Of a stretch of 64,000 bases of DNA, positions 24,991 to 34,367 are shown one piece after another. Numbering within the stretch: the stretch's first letter is position 1; each line of letters begins with the position of its first letter. A model generated the notes under the pieces. That model ran no database searches. It saw only the letters and a list, made by a program, of their open reading frames with translations, and was not told where the DNA came from. Origin of the DNA: Hyphomicrobiales bacterium (GTDB lineage Bacteria; Pseudomonadota; Alphaproteobacteria; Rhizobiales; Xanthobacteraceae); assembly GCA_017305665.1 (NCBI GenBank), contig JAFKKH010000020.1, positions 79,248-143,247 of the forward strand, read 5' to 3'. The position numbers and the translations under genes were made by a program.

Positions 24991-27535
24991 TACCGGCATA
25001 CGCGGAGAGCGGCATGCCCGGCACGAAGGAGCGGGGATCGCTCAGTTGCGCCATCAGATTGGGGGCACCGCCGGCACTCGTAAAGCCACCGGCCCCGAAG
25101 AACGTGCCGCCGAGATAGTAGTGCTGGTTGAAGACGTTGTTGATCAGGCCGAACACCTCAATATTCGGCGTGATTCGATATGAGGTGTGCAGGTTGACGA
25201 CAGTATAGGCCGGCACCTTCGGGCTCTGGTTGGTGGAGTCGCCAGCGAGCCATTGGCTACCCACGACGTTCACGTCGGCTCCGACCTTCCATGCGTCCGT
25301 GGCTTGGTACTCGATGCCGGCCTTGAATCGATGCGCGGGAATGCCCGGAATATGGTCGCCCGGCTTGACATTGATAAATTGCACGTCGTCGTTATTTGGG
25401 TCGGTCAAAGCATTTGGATTGCCCGGAGACGACAGTGTGTTCGCGCTTTGGTAGGTCGCGTCGATATAGGTGTAGTTTGCGTAGGCATTCCATCGCCCGA
25501 ATCGATAATCGAGCTTGGCCTCGATGCCTTGCCGCAGCGTCTGTCCCGCATTCTGGAAGAAGCCGAAATTATTCACGCCAAGCGGGCTTGTGACCTGGAT
25601 GATGTCATCGTCGGACATGGTCCGGAACACGCCGAGGCCCCACGTTAGCATGCCGAACCGTGCATCGCGTCCCCAGCCACCGCGCAGTCCTGCCTCGATA
25701 GTATGCGACACGACTTGCTTGAGTGGCGGATCGGCCACCAGAAAGCTGTCAATCATGCAGGGATGGTTGGGATCAGAACAGCCGAGCTCGAGCGGCGTCG
25801 GCGCTCGATTGGCCTCTGAATAGCCGGCATAGGCGGTGAGGTTCGGAGTGATCTTGAAGGTGCCGCCGATTACCGGGTTGAAGCGCTGGAAGCGGTTGTT
25901 GCTGTTGAGCAGGTCATTGGTTCCGGTCTGGTCCTGCAAATCGATCTGCGCGTAATTGAATCGCCCGCCCGCCGTCACCGAAAACCTGTTGGTTACATCG
26001 AACGTATCGGTGAGGTAGACGCCGGTGTAGGTGTTGGTGGCACGCAGATCGACCGGGCTGAGGCCGGCATCCGGCTGGTTGATGAAGACCCCGGTGCCGC
26101 TGACGAACAGATTGTTCGGATCGATTGTCCCGAGTTCGCTGGTTGCAGTGAATTGTGTATTCCCATGATCGACACTGACGCCCATCACGACGTGGTTATC
26201 GTGCCCGAACAGCCGGTCCGTATTGGTCAACTGGGCTGTGCCGCCGAAGCTGTTGGTCGCAGCCTGGTTGCGATCGATTTCGCCAAGGAAAGCGTTCCCG
26301 AGCGTGTTCGGTGTCGGTGGACCACCGCTCGCTGGACCTGAGATCGGAAGGCCATCGCCGATGCACAAGTTCGTGGGATCGTCGCAGGGCGCGACATCCG
26401 TGCCGTTGCCGTCGATATGGGACTGCCGGAAGCCGCGGAAGTAGGCGTTACCTTGGAACGACCATGTGTCCGAAAAATTGTGATTCAGGGTCGCGTTAAC
26501 GAAAGCGAGTTGAAGCAGCGTCGACTGCGGCCAGGTATAGACGCTCGACCACCGCTGATTGAGCATCTGGATCGGCGTTGCCGCGACATTCCCGAGCAAA
26601 TTGCTGGCGCCGGTGAAATTGACGTGGAATTCGGTGTCGTCGTTGCGCGCACCAACGTCCACGTACATGCGATTCACGTGAGACGAATTTGCGAAGTCGC
26701 GCCAGCCTCTGTCGTAAGCGGATTCGAACGCCGCGTATGCGGAGACGTTGTCCTTCTGGGCGCCGGCCTGCACGCTGCCCTGCACGCGTCCGTAGGAGCC
26801 CCCGAACAGTTCGGCCTCGGAGCCCTGATAGGTGAAGCCGTTCTTCATCTGGATGCTCAGCGCGCCACCGATCGCATTGAGGCCGAAGACAGGATTGTTG
26901 GGAAAGAGCGAAACCCGATCAATGGCCTTCTCTGGAATGAAATCCCAATTGACGACGTCGCCCCAGGACTCGTTGATCCGCACGCCGTTCTGGTAGACCG
27001 CGATACCCTGCGGCGTCCCCTGAACTGGCGAGGCGGTGAAACCGCGGTAGTCGAGATCGCGCTGGAACGGATTGCCGGTCTGGTCGCCCAACGTAACGCC
27101 GGGCAATTTCCGATTCACGGAATCAAGAAAGTTCGTCGAATAGTTGCGGCTGAAATCCGCCGATGTCAGCACCTCGGTATTGGACGGAACCTTGTCGCGA
27201 TCAATCAGGCTCGCGTCGCGATCGGAAGCCCCCGGGGCCCTTGAGGCCGCCGTCTGCACTATCGGCGCCTGAACGCGCGCGCGTCGTACTCGGGTGGTTC
27301 GCGGTCTGCTTGCTACCTGCCGACTTGCCGGCTTCGGACTGCGCGTCCCGGATAGCGGCGATGGAGCAATCACGGTAACTGGCGGCAGTTCGGTCGATGC
27401 GGATGCGTTAGCCTGAGCGCGTGCGCTCGTAGGTTCCATTGCGATCCCAACGGCAAGCAGGACGGCCGTGGCTCCGCACATGTGCGGGAAGAAGAATGGA
27501 TATCGAGTCGCTGCACGTAACAACGCAACGTTCAT
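24974..27535 (-). CDS. TonB-dependent outer-membrane receptor, candidate lanthanide/lanthanophore receptor (LutH-like)
   Basis: An 853-residue outer-membrane protein. The signal region is followed by ELPPVTVIAPSP and an unusual Arg/Pro-rich linker (residues about 60-100). A plug domain comes next (TEVLTSADFSRNYSTNFLDSV, YRGFTASPVQGTPQGIAVYQNGVRIN), then a 22-strand-type barrel ending with the aromatic signal SAYAGIRAKF. Position within quinoprotein-associated ABC genes parallels LutH, the receptor required for lanthanide uptake in Methylobacterium. Extracellular loops contain acidic stretches such as DPNNDD. The ATG at 27535 gives a good export signal; an upstream frame to 27619 is less likely. 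Confidence 0.88.
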   Translation of the reverse strand: MNVALLRAATRYPFFFPHMCGATAVLLAVGIAMEPTSARAQANASASTELPPVTVIAPSPLSGTRSPKPASRQVASRPRTTRVRRARVQAPIVQTAASRAPGASDRDASLIDRDKVPSNTEVLTSADFSRNYSTNFLDSVNRKLPGVTLGDQTGNPFQRDLDYRGFTASPVQGTPQGIAVYQNGVRINESWGDVVNWDFIPEKAIDRVSLFPNNPVFGLNAIGGALSIQMKNGFTYQGSEAELFGGSYGRVQGSVQAGAQKDNVSAYAAFESAYDRGWRDFANSSHVNRMYVDVGARNDDTEFHVNFTGASNLLGNVAATPIQMLNQRWSSVYTWPQSTLLQLAFVNATLNHNFSDTWSFQGNAYFRGFRQSHIDGNGTDVAPCDDPTNLCIGDGLPISGPASGGPPTPNTLGNAFLGEIDRNQAATNSFGGTAQLTNTDRLFGHDNHVVMGVSVDHGNTQFTATSELGTIDPNNLFVSGTGVFINQPDAGLSPVDLRATNTYTGVYLTDTFDVTNRFSVTAGGRFNYAQIDLQDQTGTNDLLNSNNRFQRFNPVIGGTFKITPNLTAYAGYSEANRAPTPLELGCSDPNHPCMIDSFLVADPPLKQVVSHTIEAGLRGGWGRDARFGMLTWGLGVFRTMSDDDIIQVTSPLGVNNFGFFQNAGQTLRQGIEAKLDYRFGRWNAYANYTYIDATYQSANTLSSPGNPNALTDPNNDDVQFINVKPGDHIPGIPAHRFKAGIEYQATDAWKVGADVNVVGSQWLAGDSTNQSPKVPAYTVVNLHTSYRITPNIEVFGLINNVFNQHYYLGGTFFGAGGFTSAGGAPNLMAQLSDPRSFVPGMPLSAYAGIRAKF

Positions 27536-27781
27536 GGCGCCCACCCTGTTGCCGCGGCTCGTCATTGTCCTCAACAAACCTGCGCTTGAGAGACTGCTCA
27601 AGGAGGCTGCGTTTGGCAAACGCGAATCCGTTGCGCGTTCGGGATTTTTTTTCCAACTGATCGGGAAAAATTCCCGGCTTCTGATCGAGCCAGCGGCTCG
27701 GCCTCGCGCGTTCTACGCCGGCATGAAGGTCACGTTCTGAAACATCAAAACGAACCTCCAGTCGCGAGCACACCGGGAATT

Positions 27782-28630
27782 TCAGGCTGGTGGCCCACCA
27801 CCACGGCGGGCGAGGAAGCCGCGAGCCGGATCGTAGGCGAGTATCGCACCAAAGAGGAACACGGCGGTGCAGCCGACCACTACGCCCAGGGAAATCCACG
27901 CGACCCGCCCGTACAGTGCGAAGCGAATGAGCTCGGTCGCATGCGTGAAGGGATTGAGCTCGCAGATGTAATACAATAGCGGGCTCGACTCCTTGACTCG
28001 CCATAGCGGGTATAGCGCCGAGGATGCGAAGAACATCGGGAAGATCACGAAATTCATTACGCCTGCAAAATTCTCCAGTTGCTTGATCAGCGACGAGATC
28101 AGCATTCCCAGGGCGCCCAGCATGAAGCCGCTGAGCAGCAATGCGGGCAGCAGCGCAAAATAACCGATCGGAGGCGCCTCGATCTCCCAGAACCAGGCGA
28201 TCACCAGAAAAGCGTAAGCCTGCAGGACGGAAACCAACGTGCCTGCCAGGAGTTTCGAGGCCAGCAGCCACCAGCGCGGGAATGGACTGACCAGCAGTGT
28301 GCGCATTCCCCCGGTCTCCCGATCATAGACCATGGTCAGCGACGACTGCATGCCATTGAAAAGCTGGATCATCGCAATCAGTCCCGGCGCGATATAGACC
28401 TCGTACAGTACATAGGTCTCGTAAGGCGGAATGATCGAAACGCCGAGTACCTGACGAAATCCCGCGGCGAAAATAAACAGCCACACCAGCGGACGGACCA
28501 GCGCGGAAATGAAACGTTCGCGCTGATGGATAAAGCGCAGGGTTTCACGCCAGACGATGCCCCTGAGACAGATGAAATACTGCGCCAGCGAAAAGCTGTG
28601 TTTGCTGGTTGCGCCGGCGATCACCGTCAT
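27782..28630 (-). CDS. ABC-2 type permease of the quinoprotein-associated system (PedC/LutF-like)
   Basis: A 282-residue inner-membrane protein with six hydrophobic segments and the ABC-2 layout: an amphipathic N-terminus, VRPLVWLFIFAAGFRQVLG, YDRETGGMRTLLVSPFPRWWLLASKLLAGT, and a late FPMFFASSALYPLWRVKE. Its start overlaps the ATPase stop by 4 nt. This subfamily accompanies PQQ alcohol dehydrogenases. PedC and LutF relatives are needed for growth at low lanthanide. Although ABC-2 permeases are often exporters, genetics in those bacteria points to a role in lanthanide acquisition. Confidence 0.88.
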   Translation of the reverse strand: MTVIAGATSKHSFSLAQYFICLRGIVWRETLRFIHQRERFISALVRPLVWLFIFAAGFRQVLGVSIIPPYETYVLYEVYIAPGLIAMIQLFNGMQSSLTMVYDRETGGMRTLLVSPFPRWWLLASKLLAGTLVSVLQAYAFLVIAWFWEIEAPPIGYFALLPALLLSGFMLGALGMLISSLIKQLENFAGVMNFVIFPMFFASSALYPLWRVKESSPLLYYICELNPFTHATELIRFALYGRVAWISLGVVVGCTAVFLFGAILAYDPARGFLARRGGGPPA

Positions 28631-29430
28631 CGGTCTGTTTCCGGTTCGATCTGATCGGCCGTCCCAGTCAGCCGGTTGAACGCCTCGCGCAAATCGGTAC
28701 CGCCAGACCGATCTATCACGTCGCGCACCGTGCCCTGCGCAAGCACCCGACCCTTGTGCAGCACCACGACGTCGTCGCCGTCGCTGACCTCGTCGATCAA
28801 GTGCGTCGCCCAGAGCACGCCGATACCCTGCTCCACCGACAAGCGGCGAACGTGATCGAGAATATCGGCACGCGCCTTGATATCGAGACCGACGGTGGGC
28901 TCATCCAACAGCAACAGGCGTGGCTGATGGAGCAGCGAACGGGCGATCTCGATACGCCGCATTTGGCCGATGGAAAGATTGCCGACGCGATCGAGGCTGC
29001 GGTCGGCCATGGCGACCCGATCCAGTACCTGCGCAATCAACTCGTTGGCGCGCCTGGTACCGATGCCATGCAGGGCGGCGTGGTACATCAGGTTCTGCCG
29101 CACCGAAATGTCGATGTCGAGTGCGCGAGACTGAAACACGACTCCAAGCTGGCTCAACGCCGCACCGGCTTCACGCCCGACATCATGGCCAAAGATGCGT
29201 ATTTGACCCGACCGGATCGCGTAGAGCCGCGTAATCAGGGAAAACAGCGTCGACTTGCCGGCACCGTTCAATCCAAGCAACACCGTAAACGACGACTGCC
29301 GAACATCCAGTCTCACGTCGTTCAACGCAACGCGCGCACCATAGCGATGGCTAACGTTGTCAACCGCAAGCGCCGAAATCTGAGCACGATCGAATGGCGT
29401 CATGACCATTCCCGAAAATTCCGTACCCAT
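28627..29430 (-). CDS. ABC ATPase of the quinoprotein-associated system (PedB/LutE-like)
   Basis: A 267-residue ATPase with Walker A GLNGAGKST, signature LSIGQMRR, Walker B RLLLLDEPTVGLD and the switch ATHLIDE. The DEPTVGLDIKARAD form is typical of ABC-2 partners. It overlaps the permease gene by 4 nt. The binding protein at 15.3 kb and the propeller at 16.7 kb are the likely periplasmic partners, although they are unlinked in transcription. The start at 29430 adds a short tail; MTPFDRAQ at about 29403 is an alternative. Confidence 0.88.
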   Translation of the reverse strand: MGTEFSGMVMTPFDRAQISALAVDNVSHRYGARVALNDVRLDVRQSSFTVLLGLNGAGKSTLFSLITRLYAIRSGQIRIFGHDVGREAGAALSQLGVVFQSRALDIDISVRQNLMYHAALHGIGTRRANELIAQVLDRVAMADRSLDRVGNLSIGQMRRIEIARSLLHQPRLLLLDEPTVGLDIKARADILDHVRRLSVEQGIGVLWATHLIDEVSDGDDVVVLHKGRVLAQGTVRDVIDRSGGTDLREAFNRLTGTADQIEPETDR

Positions 29431-29749
29431 TCATAGGCCGACGGGCGGATATTTCAAAATGAAGAGGCCAGCACCATCAAGAGCCGATGAAGCGCACTAT
29501 GCGATCCGTTCTCGACACACGACCTTGTGAAGCTCGAAAGTGGCGATTTAGCTTACGGCATTCGCGGCAGCAAGATGGCCAACATGCATAATGCGCCTGA
29601 CGCTACGACCAAAAGCTAGTCTCGAGTTTTCGAGCATTACCGGACCCAAGCTTGACCTCGATAGTTGGTCCTGACAAAATTGTTCACCTTCCGCAGTGCA
29701 ACTTCGCCATTCCAATTGGATAAAGCCGCAATCAAAAACGGGTGAGCCA
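29431..29749. promoter_or_regulatory. Divergent promoter region between ABC ATPase and cytochrome c
   Basis: A gap of about 319 bp with AT-rich patches near 29550-29590 and 29670-29745. It must hold the promoters of the leftward ABC pair and the rightward cytochrome pair. No gene, RNA or perfect palindrome was noticed. Confidence 0.4.
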
Positions 29750-30142
29750 GTGACACAATATCGGATTTACGCATTCGCAGCTTTCGCTCTGGCATTCTCG
29801 ATTGGCGCGGCAAACGCTCAGGATGCGGCGCTCGGCGAAAAGGTGTTTGTCAAATGCAAGGCCTGTCACCAGATCGGCGAAGGCGCCAAAAACGCCGTCG
29901 GACCGGTGCTGAATGGTGTGGTCGGCCGCAAAGCCGGCTCCTATCCAGGTTATTCCTACAGCGATGCCAACAAAAAATCAGGACTTACCTGGGATGAGGC
30001 GACCCTGAAGGAATATCTGAAGAATCCCCGGGTCAAGGTTCCCGGCACCAAGATGATCTTCCCCGGTCTGACCAAGGAAGCGGACATCGACAATGTCATC
30101 GCCTATCTCAAGCAGTTCGGGGCCGACGGCAAGAAATCCTGA
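29750..30142 (+). CDS. Exported class I cytochrome c (c2/c550 type)
   Basis: A 130-residue periplasmic monohaem cytochrome. The signal peptide at 1-23 (FAAFALAFSIGAANA) precedes the haem motif CKACH at 36-40. VGPVLNGVVGRKAGSYPGYSYS and the Met ligand segment GTKMIFPGL follow, then DIDNVIAYLKQF. The pattern matches mitochondrial-like cytochrome c2. It likely takes electrons from XoxG and passes them to a terminal oxidase. The GTG at 29750 has a GGTGAG site; the ATG at 29696 would leave a long charged leader. Confidence 0.92.
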   Translation: MTQYRIYAFAAFALAFSIGAANAQDAALGEKVFVKCKACHQIGEGAKNAVGPVLNGVVGRKAGSYPGYSYSDANKKSGLTWDEATLKEYLKNPRVKVPGTKMIFPGLTKEADIDNVIAYLKQFGADGKKS

Positions 30143-30524
30143 GCGGCACAATTCTGAACTGAAGACTAACCTGCGCGGTTTGCTTTGGCTTACGGCTGTG
30201 TCAGTGGCATGGATTTCCATTGCCGCGCCGCACGCTCAAGCCGAGGATCTCAACGATTATCCGACATCTGCGCGTGCCGACTACGTTTTTGCTTGCATGA
30301 AAGCCAATGGCGAGACGCAGGAACTCCTGCGGAAATGCTCCTGCTCGATCGACGTGATCGCCTCGATCATTCCGTACGATCACTATGTCACAGCCGAGAC
30401 CATTCTTTCGATGTCGCAGGTTACAGGCCCGGTCGGGTCCGAATTCAGGTCGACCGAGCAGGCCCGACTTGCCTTGCAGAATTTCCGCCGCGCGCAAGCG
30501 GAAGCAGAAATCCGCTGCTTCTGA
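30093..30524 (+). CDS. Small exported protein of unknown function with four cysteines
   Basis: The mature part, after a signal-like segment (LLWLTAVSVAWISIAAPHAQA), has YVFACMKANGETQELLRKCSCSIDVIASIIPYDHYV and ends IRCF. Cysteines lie in FAC, KCSC and RCF. The pattern is helical and could bind a metal or form disulfides. The ATG at 30093 lies inside the cytochrome gene (50-nt overlap); a start near 30180 (TTG) would fit the signal peptide better, so the N-terminus is uncertain. It is likely cotranscribed with the cytochrome. No family was recognised. Confidence 0.75.
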   Translation: MSSPISSSSGPTARNPERHNSELKTNLRGLLWLTAVSVAWISIAAPHAQAEDLNDYPTSARADYVFACMKANGETQELLRKCSCSIDVIASIIPYDHYVTAETILSMSQVTGPVGSEFRSTEQARLALQNFRRAQAEAEIRCF

Positions 30525-30562
30525 ACCAATGACCCCCAATGCCGGCTGTCAGGACGCCAGCG

Positions 30563-31414
30563 CTACAGCATCGACTTCTCGACACTCCATTCGTTCTTGA
30601 AGATATGCTTGCTGGTATCGACCGCCTCGACGCGGAAGTGACCGGTGCCATTGGGCTCGTAGTTAAAGCGAATGTTCGGATCTTCCGAAATCGAAATCCC
30701 GCCGTCCATCTCCACCATCAGTTCGTCGCCCTGCCAGATCTTGAGATCTTGGATAAAGAACGGCGGAATGTAGAGCCGCGTCAGCTGATCCATTTGCAAT
30801 CCGGAATTCTGCGGATGACGCACCATGATTTGCGCTTCTGGCGCTGCGCTGGCTTGTTGCGGGAAAGCGCGGAATTTCATCTGGCCAAGCATCGACTTGG
30901 TCGCATCTGAATTCGAAGCCGCCGGCGCCGAACAACCGCCGGATGCCTTCACGAACGTCTTGACGCCATAGAGCTTGCCATCACTGAGCTCGGCGATCAG
31001 GCGAACGTAGGAATACGAATTGACCCGAACCCGCGTCGAAATCGACGTCACGCCAGCATGGGGGCCGATCGTGAAGGTGCCGGCGACAGGCGCTGGATTT
31101 TCATCGATCACCAGCGTCAGCGATTTCAGGGTGCGCTTGTCGCCGCCGCTAAGGTTGACGCGCATGCCTACCGGTACGACCGCGGCGTCTTCCGCACGAC
31201 GCGGCGCATCAAGCGTCACCAAACCCGACCCGTCGAGAATGGGGCGACCCTTGAAGATATCTCCCTTGATGCTGTTCCAGGTTTCTTCCGATGGCTGGTC
31301 CTGGCTGGCAGCGGCTTGGGCATTCACCCGCGACAACCCAACCAAATTCGGCAGTCCACCGAAACACAGCGCGGCCATCAAGGTCGGAGCGATCACTCTG
31401 GAAAAAATCGACAT
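30563..31414 (-). CDS. Quinoprotein-associated SoxYZ-like carrier protein
   Basis: A 283-residue exported fusion resembling the sulfur carrier pair SoxY-SoxZ. A signal peptide is followed by a SoxY-like domain (TWNSIKGDIFKGRPI to VKTFVKASGGCSAPA). That domain ends in a GGC motif near the centre, and then comes a SoxZ-like domain (IMVRHPQNSGLQMD, IWQGDELMVEMDGGISISEDPNIRF). In SoxY the Cys of the swinging arm carries the sulfur. Fusions of this kind sit next to PQQ dehydrogenases (TIGR04557 type), with unknown cargo. It shares a strand with the metallohydrolase 69 bp upstream. Confidence 0.88.
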   Translation of the reverse strand: MSIFSRVIAPTLMAALCFGGLPNLVGLSRVNAQAAASQDQPSEETWNSIKGDIFKGRPILDGSGLVTLDAPRRAEDAAVVPVGMRVNLSGGDKRTLKSLTLVIDENPAPVAGTFTIGPHAGVTSISTRVRVNSYSYVRLIAELSDGKLYGVKTFVKASGGCSAPAASNSDATKSMLGQMKFRAFPQQASAAPEAQIMVRHPQNSGLQMDQLTRLYIPPFFIQDLKIWQGDELMVEMDGGISISEDPNIRFNYEPNGTGHFRVEAVDTSKHIFKNEWSVEKSML

Positions 31415-31483
31415 GGTCGAATTCCTTTTCCACAAGGGAGCCACGGTAAATTTATCCAAAACCTCCTCCTGCGACAAGAACGG

Positions 31484-32614
31484 TCATTCCCATTCGAGTT
31501 CACCGAACACGGCAATGACATTGCGCGAACCGTACTCATCGAACAACTTCCACTGCGATTGCTGACTTCTGCCGGCTATTTCTGCCGCCCTGGTCAGAGG
31601 TACCCCCTTCGCAATCAGGCCGCGCACTTCCTTGACCAGATTTTCGAAATAACGCTGCTCGTTTGTAACCGCGCCACGCCAATCGGCCACGACCGGTCCA
31701 TGTCCTGGAACGACGCGCGCAGCCGGCATGCGCAACAATTTCGGCATGTCAGCGAGAAAGCCGCGGACACTGCCATCGATCACCGGCAGATGTTCGACAA
31801 ACAACAAATCGCCCGCAAATAGCGTCGAACTGGCATCGTCGAATACCGTGAGATCATTGTCGGTATGTCCGGGTGGCCACGCCTTTAACGTCAACGTGCG
31901 GTTGCCTAGATCAATTTTCATTTCATCATCGACGAGCAACGTCGGCGGAACGATCTTTACCTCATCGATCAGGGAATCGCCGAGCACGCTGCGAAATGCC
32001 TTGAGATAATAATCGCCCCGCGCCGTCAACGCACGCGGCAAATTCTTGTGTCCAACAAAGATAGTTCGCTCTCGTGCAAGAGAATTTCCCTCTCGCACAA
32101 ATGCAGCATTGCCGAAAATGTGATCGGGGTGAACATGTGTATTGATGACGTAGCGAATAGGCTTCGGCGTCACGGAGCGGATCGCAGCAAGGAAGCGTGC
32201 GCCTTCGCGAGCACTTCCGCCAGTGTCGATCACGGCCACAGCATCATCGCCAACGATGAAGCCAACATTGGCCGCGTCGCCCTGGTTGGCCTCGTTCATC
32301 ATAGCGATATGACCAATGTGAACAAACACGCCCGGCGCGATCTCGGAGATTTGCAACGGCGTCAGCGACGTTTCCGATTGTGCATCGCAATCGAAAGAGC
32401 CCAGAACGAAAAAGAAAACGACAGCGAGGAAAGCGCTCGTAACGTATCGAGGCCAAGCGAAATCCCTATAAAAATAGGCCTTTCCAACCATTGCGGCCAT
32501 AGGACGTCGAGAAGTCCTCGACCTGGTGACGCGACTTTGCGTGTGACCACTCGCATGGAGCAGCGCGCCGTAAGCTGCTCGTCGTGCTTCGCAACTGTCA
32601 GGTTTGATTGACAT
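31484..32614 (-). CDS. Quinoprotein-relay zinc metallohydrolase (SoxH-like, MBL fold)
   Basis: A 376-residue metallo-beta-lactamase-fold protein with the metal motif HVHPDH, later [20 protein letters not shown] and VPGHGPVV. A single N-terminal hydrophobic segment ([18 protein letters not shown]) suggests export or membrane anchoring. Members of this group (TIGR04559 type) occur with the SoxYZ-like carrier near PQQ dehydrogenases, and the pair is thought to form a relay. The reaction is unknown. The ATG at 32614 has GGAG just upstream; starts at 32500 or 32491 would shorten the leader and are also possible. Confidence 0.87.
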   Translation of the reverse strand: MSIKPDSCEARRAAYGALLHASGHTQSRVTRSRTSRRPMAAMVGKAYFYRDFAWPRYVTSAFLAVVFFFVLGSFDCDAQSETSLTPLQISEIAPGVFVHIGHIAMMNEANQGDAANVGFIVGDDAVAVIDTGGSAREGARFLAAIRSVTPKPIRYVINTHVHPDHIFGNAAFVREGNSLARERTIFVGHKNLPRALTARGDYYLKAFRSVLGDSLIDEVKIVPPTLLVDDEMKIDLGNRTLTLKAWPPGHTDNDLTVFDDASSTLFAGDLLFVEHLPVIDGSVRGFLADMPKLLRMPAARVVPGHGPVVADWRGAVTNEQRYFENLVKEVRGLIAKGVPLTRAAEIAGRSQQSQWKLFDEYGSRNVIAVFGELEWE

Positions 32615-32866
32615 CATTGCTCCGCGTATCAACCTTTGGGTTCCTACGCACGCTGCAGCGCAAGGGATCGCCGATCTGTTCCAAATCATACCTTGCTTAT
32701 GACGGACCAGTTACCTAATCTTTTTTCGCTTTCACTCGCTGCCTGCAGCGCTACGCGACACCAGCAATTCTTTATCCAGATGAGACTAATGATGCTCCTG
32801 GAGAATTTGCACGTATCGCAGCAAGGCCAGCGCTCCAAAAGCCGACGCCAGTCACGCAGGTATCAG

Positions 32867-33802
32867 ATGAACGCAACCCATGCCCAAGACTTCGTTCGGC
32901 CTTTGCCACGGTCATCGACCCGAACGGCGATTGTGATTGCCGCACTCGGTATGCTGACTTGCGGATTGATTACGCTCCTGCCGGTCAAGGCCCTTGCGCA
33001 AACACCTATGCAGGACAACAAAGCCGGCTCGCTCGAACTCGTCGATCCTGACGTGTTTCGCGCCTGTGGTGATCCGCGCAACCTGCCGTTCTCGAACGAC
33101 AAGAGCGAAGGCTTTGAAAATAAGCTCGCTGAATTGTTCGCTGCCAAGCTCGGCAAAAAACTCAGCTACACGTATTTCCCGCAAGCTACGGGTTTTGTCC
33201 GGATGACGCTCGGCTCATACCGTTGCGATGTGATCATAGGATTCCCGCAAGGCGACGATCAGGCGCAGGCAACCATCCCCTACTACCGAACGACCTATGC
33301 CCTGATCACTAAACGCGGTAGCGGACTTGAAGATGTCACCGCCATCAACGACCCACGGCTCAAGGGCAAACGGATCGGCGTCGTCGCCAAGACGCCACCA
33401 AGCACCTATATGGCAGCCAACGGCCTTTTGGGGCACGCCAAATCCTATCCGCTATTCATCGACACGCGCGCGGACTCTTCTGCGCAAGCCATGATCGACG
33501 ATCTCAATCAAGGCAACATCGATTGCGGCATATTGTGGGGGCCGATGGCAGGCTATTACGCTGCCAAAGCCAACCCGCCCTTAGTAGTGGTGCCGCTGGT
33601 GAAGGAGACCACGGGTCCACAAATGATGTATCGGATCGGCATGGCTGTCCGTCCGGCAGATCAGGAGTGGAAACGCACGCTCAACAAGCTGATTACGGAG
33701 AACCAGGTTGAGATCAACAAGCTCCTGATCAGCTACAACATCCCGATTCTCGATGAAACCAATAAACCGATCACATCAGAGACGCTTTCCAAACGGCCAT
33801 GA
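32867..33802 (+). CDS. xoxJ: XoxJ/MxaJ-like quinoprotein-associated binding protein
   Basis: A 311-residue periplasmic protein of the bacterial solute-binding fold. After a signal segment (VIAALGMLTCGLITLLPVKALA) it reads LELVDPDVFRACGDPRNLPFSND, the hallmark of the MxaJ/XoxJ group, then GSYRCDVIIGFPQGDDQ and QGNIDCGILWGPMAGYYA. XoxJ is thought to help mature or activate XoxF. It is separated from xoxF by about 20 kb, within the same cluster. The ATG at 32867 has an AGGT site; ATGs at 32780-32792 are alternatives. It overlaps the next gene by 4 nt. Confidence 0.9.
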   Translation: MNATHAQDFVRPLPRSSTRTAIVIAALGMLTCGLITLLPVKALAQTPMQDNKAGSLELVDPDVFRACGDPRNLPFSNDKSEGFENKLAELFAAKLGKKLSYTYFPQATGFVRMTLGSYRCDVIIGFPQGDDQAQATIPYYRTTYALITKRGSGLEDVTAINDPRLKGKRIGVVAKTPPSTYMAANGLLGHAKSYPLFIDTRADSSAQAMIDDLNQGNIDCGILWGPMAGYYAAKANPPLVVVPLVKETTGPQMMYRIGMAVRPADQEWKRTLNKLITENQVEINKLLISYNIPILDETNKPITSETLSKRP

Positions 33803-34356
33803 TGAATCCCGCTGCTCTGACTGCATTTGCGATGATTGCATTTGCCGTCATGGGCGCTCGGGCGGCGGAAGTACTTGAGCCGAATGATTATCGTCTTGAG
33901 GATTATCGCGCGCCGACACCTGCAACGTTGCGGGGCGCCAGGGTCGTAGGGACGCCAGAGGCGGAAAAAATCTGGCGGAGCCGTACCGCGTCTTTCATCG
34001 ATGTGCTGCCGAGACCACCGCGGCCACGGAGCCTGCCGGAGGGAACGCTTTGGCACGACAAGCCGCGCGCCGATATTCCCGACAGCATTTGGTTGCCTGA
34101 CACCGGCTACGGCAAGCTCGCGCCCAGCATGGCCGATTACTTTGCGAAGGGATTGGAGAAAGCGACCCATGGCGATCACACCAGACTGATCGTGCTTTAT
34201 TGTCTGACGGATTGCTGGATGTCGTGGAACGCAGCGAAGCGAGCGCTCTCGCTCGGCTACTCAAATGTTGCGTGGTATCGCGAAGGGACCGACGGCTGGC
34301 TTGCGGCCGGCCTGCCGCTGAAAGATGCCACGCCGGAGCCGCGCCCTGCCGAATAG
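33799..34356 (+). CDS. PQQ-associated rhodanese-like protein with Cys/Trp motif
   Basis: A 185-residue exported protein. A signal peptide (LTAFAMIAFAVMGARA) and DYRAPTPATLRGARVVGTPEA are followed by a rhodanese-like core (SFIDVLPRPPRP) and the motif LYCLTDCWMSWNAAKRA near residue 136. This matches the family described next to PQQ dehydrogenases as having a Cys-Cys-Trp motif (TIGR03865 type); the spacing seen here is C-x3-C-W. The active-site-like Cys may carry sulfur, linking it to the SoxYZ-like carrier. It overlaps xoxJ by 4 nt, so they are coupled. Confidence 0.9.
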   Translation: MMNPAALTAFAMIAFAVMGARAAEVLEPNDYRLEDYRAPTPATLRGARVVGTPEAEKIWRSRTASFIDVLPRPPRPRSLPEGTLWHDKPRADIPDSIWLPDTGYGKLAPSMADYFAKGLEKATHGDHTRLIVLYCLTDCWMSWNAAKRALSLGYSNVAWYREGTDGWLAAGLPLKDATPEPRPAE

Positions 34357-34367
34357 CCGACTTCCCT

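Noticed and set aside
27408-28271. Minus-strand frame of about 287 codons overlapping the TonB receptor and ABC-2 permease
   Set aside because: Out-of-phase overlap with two well-supported genes on the same strand, with no recognisable domain.
30563-32614. A thiosulfate oxidation (Sox) operon
   Set aside because: Only SoxYZ-like and SoxH-like proteins of the quinoprotein-associated subfamilies occur; soxA, soxX, soxB and soxC are absent.
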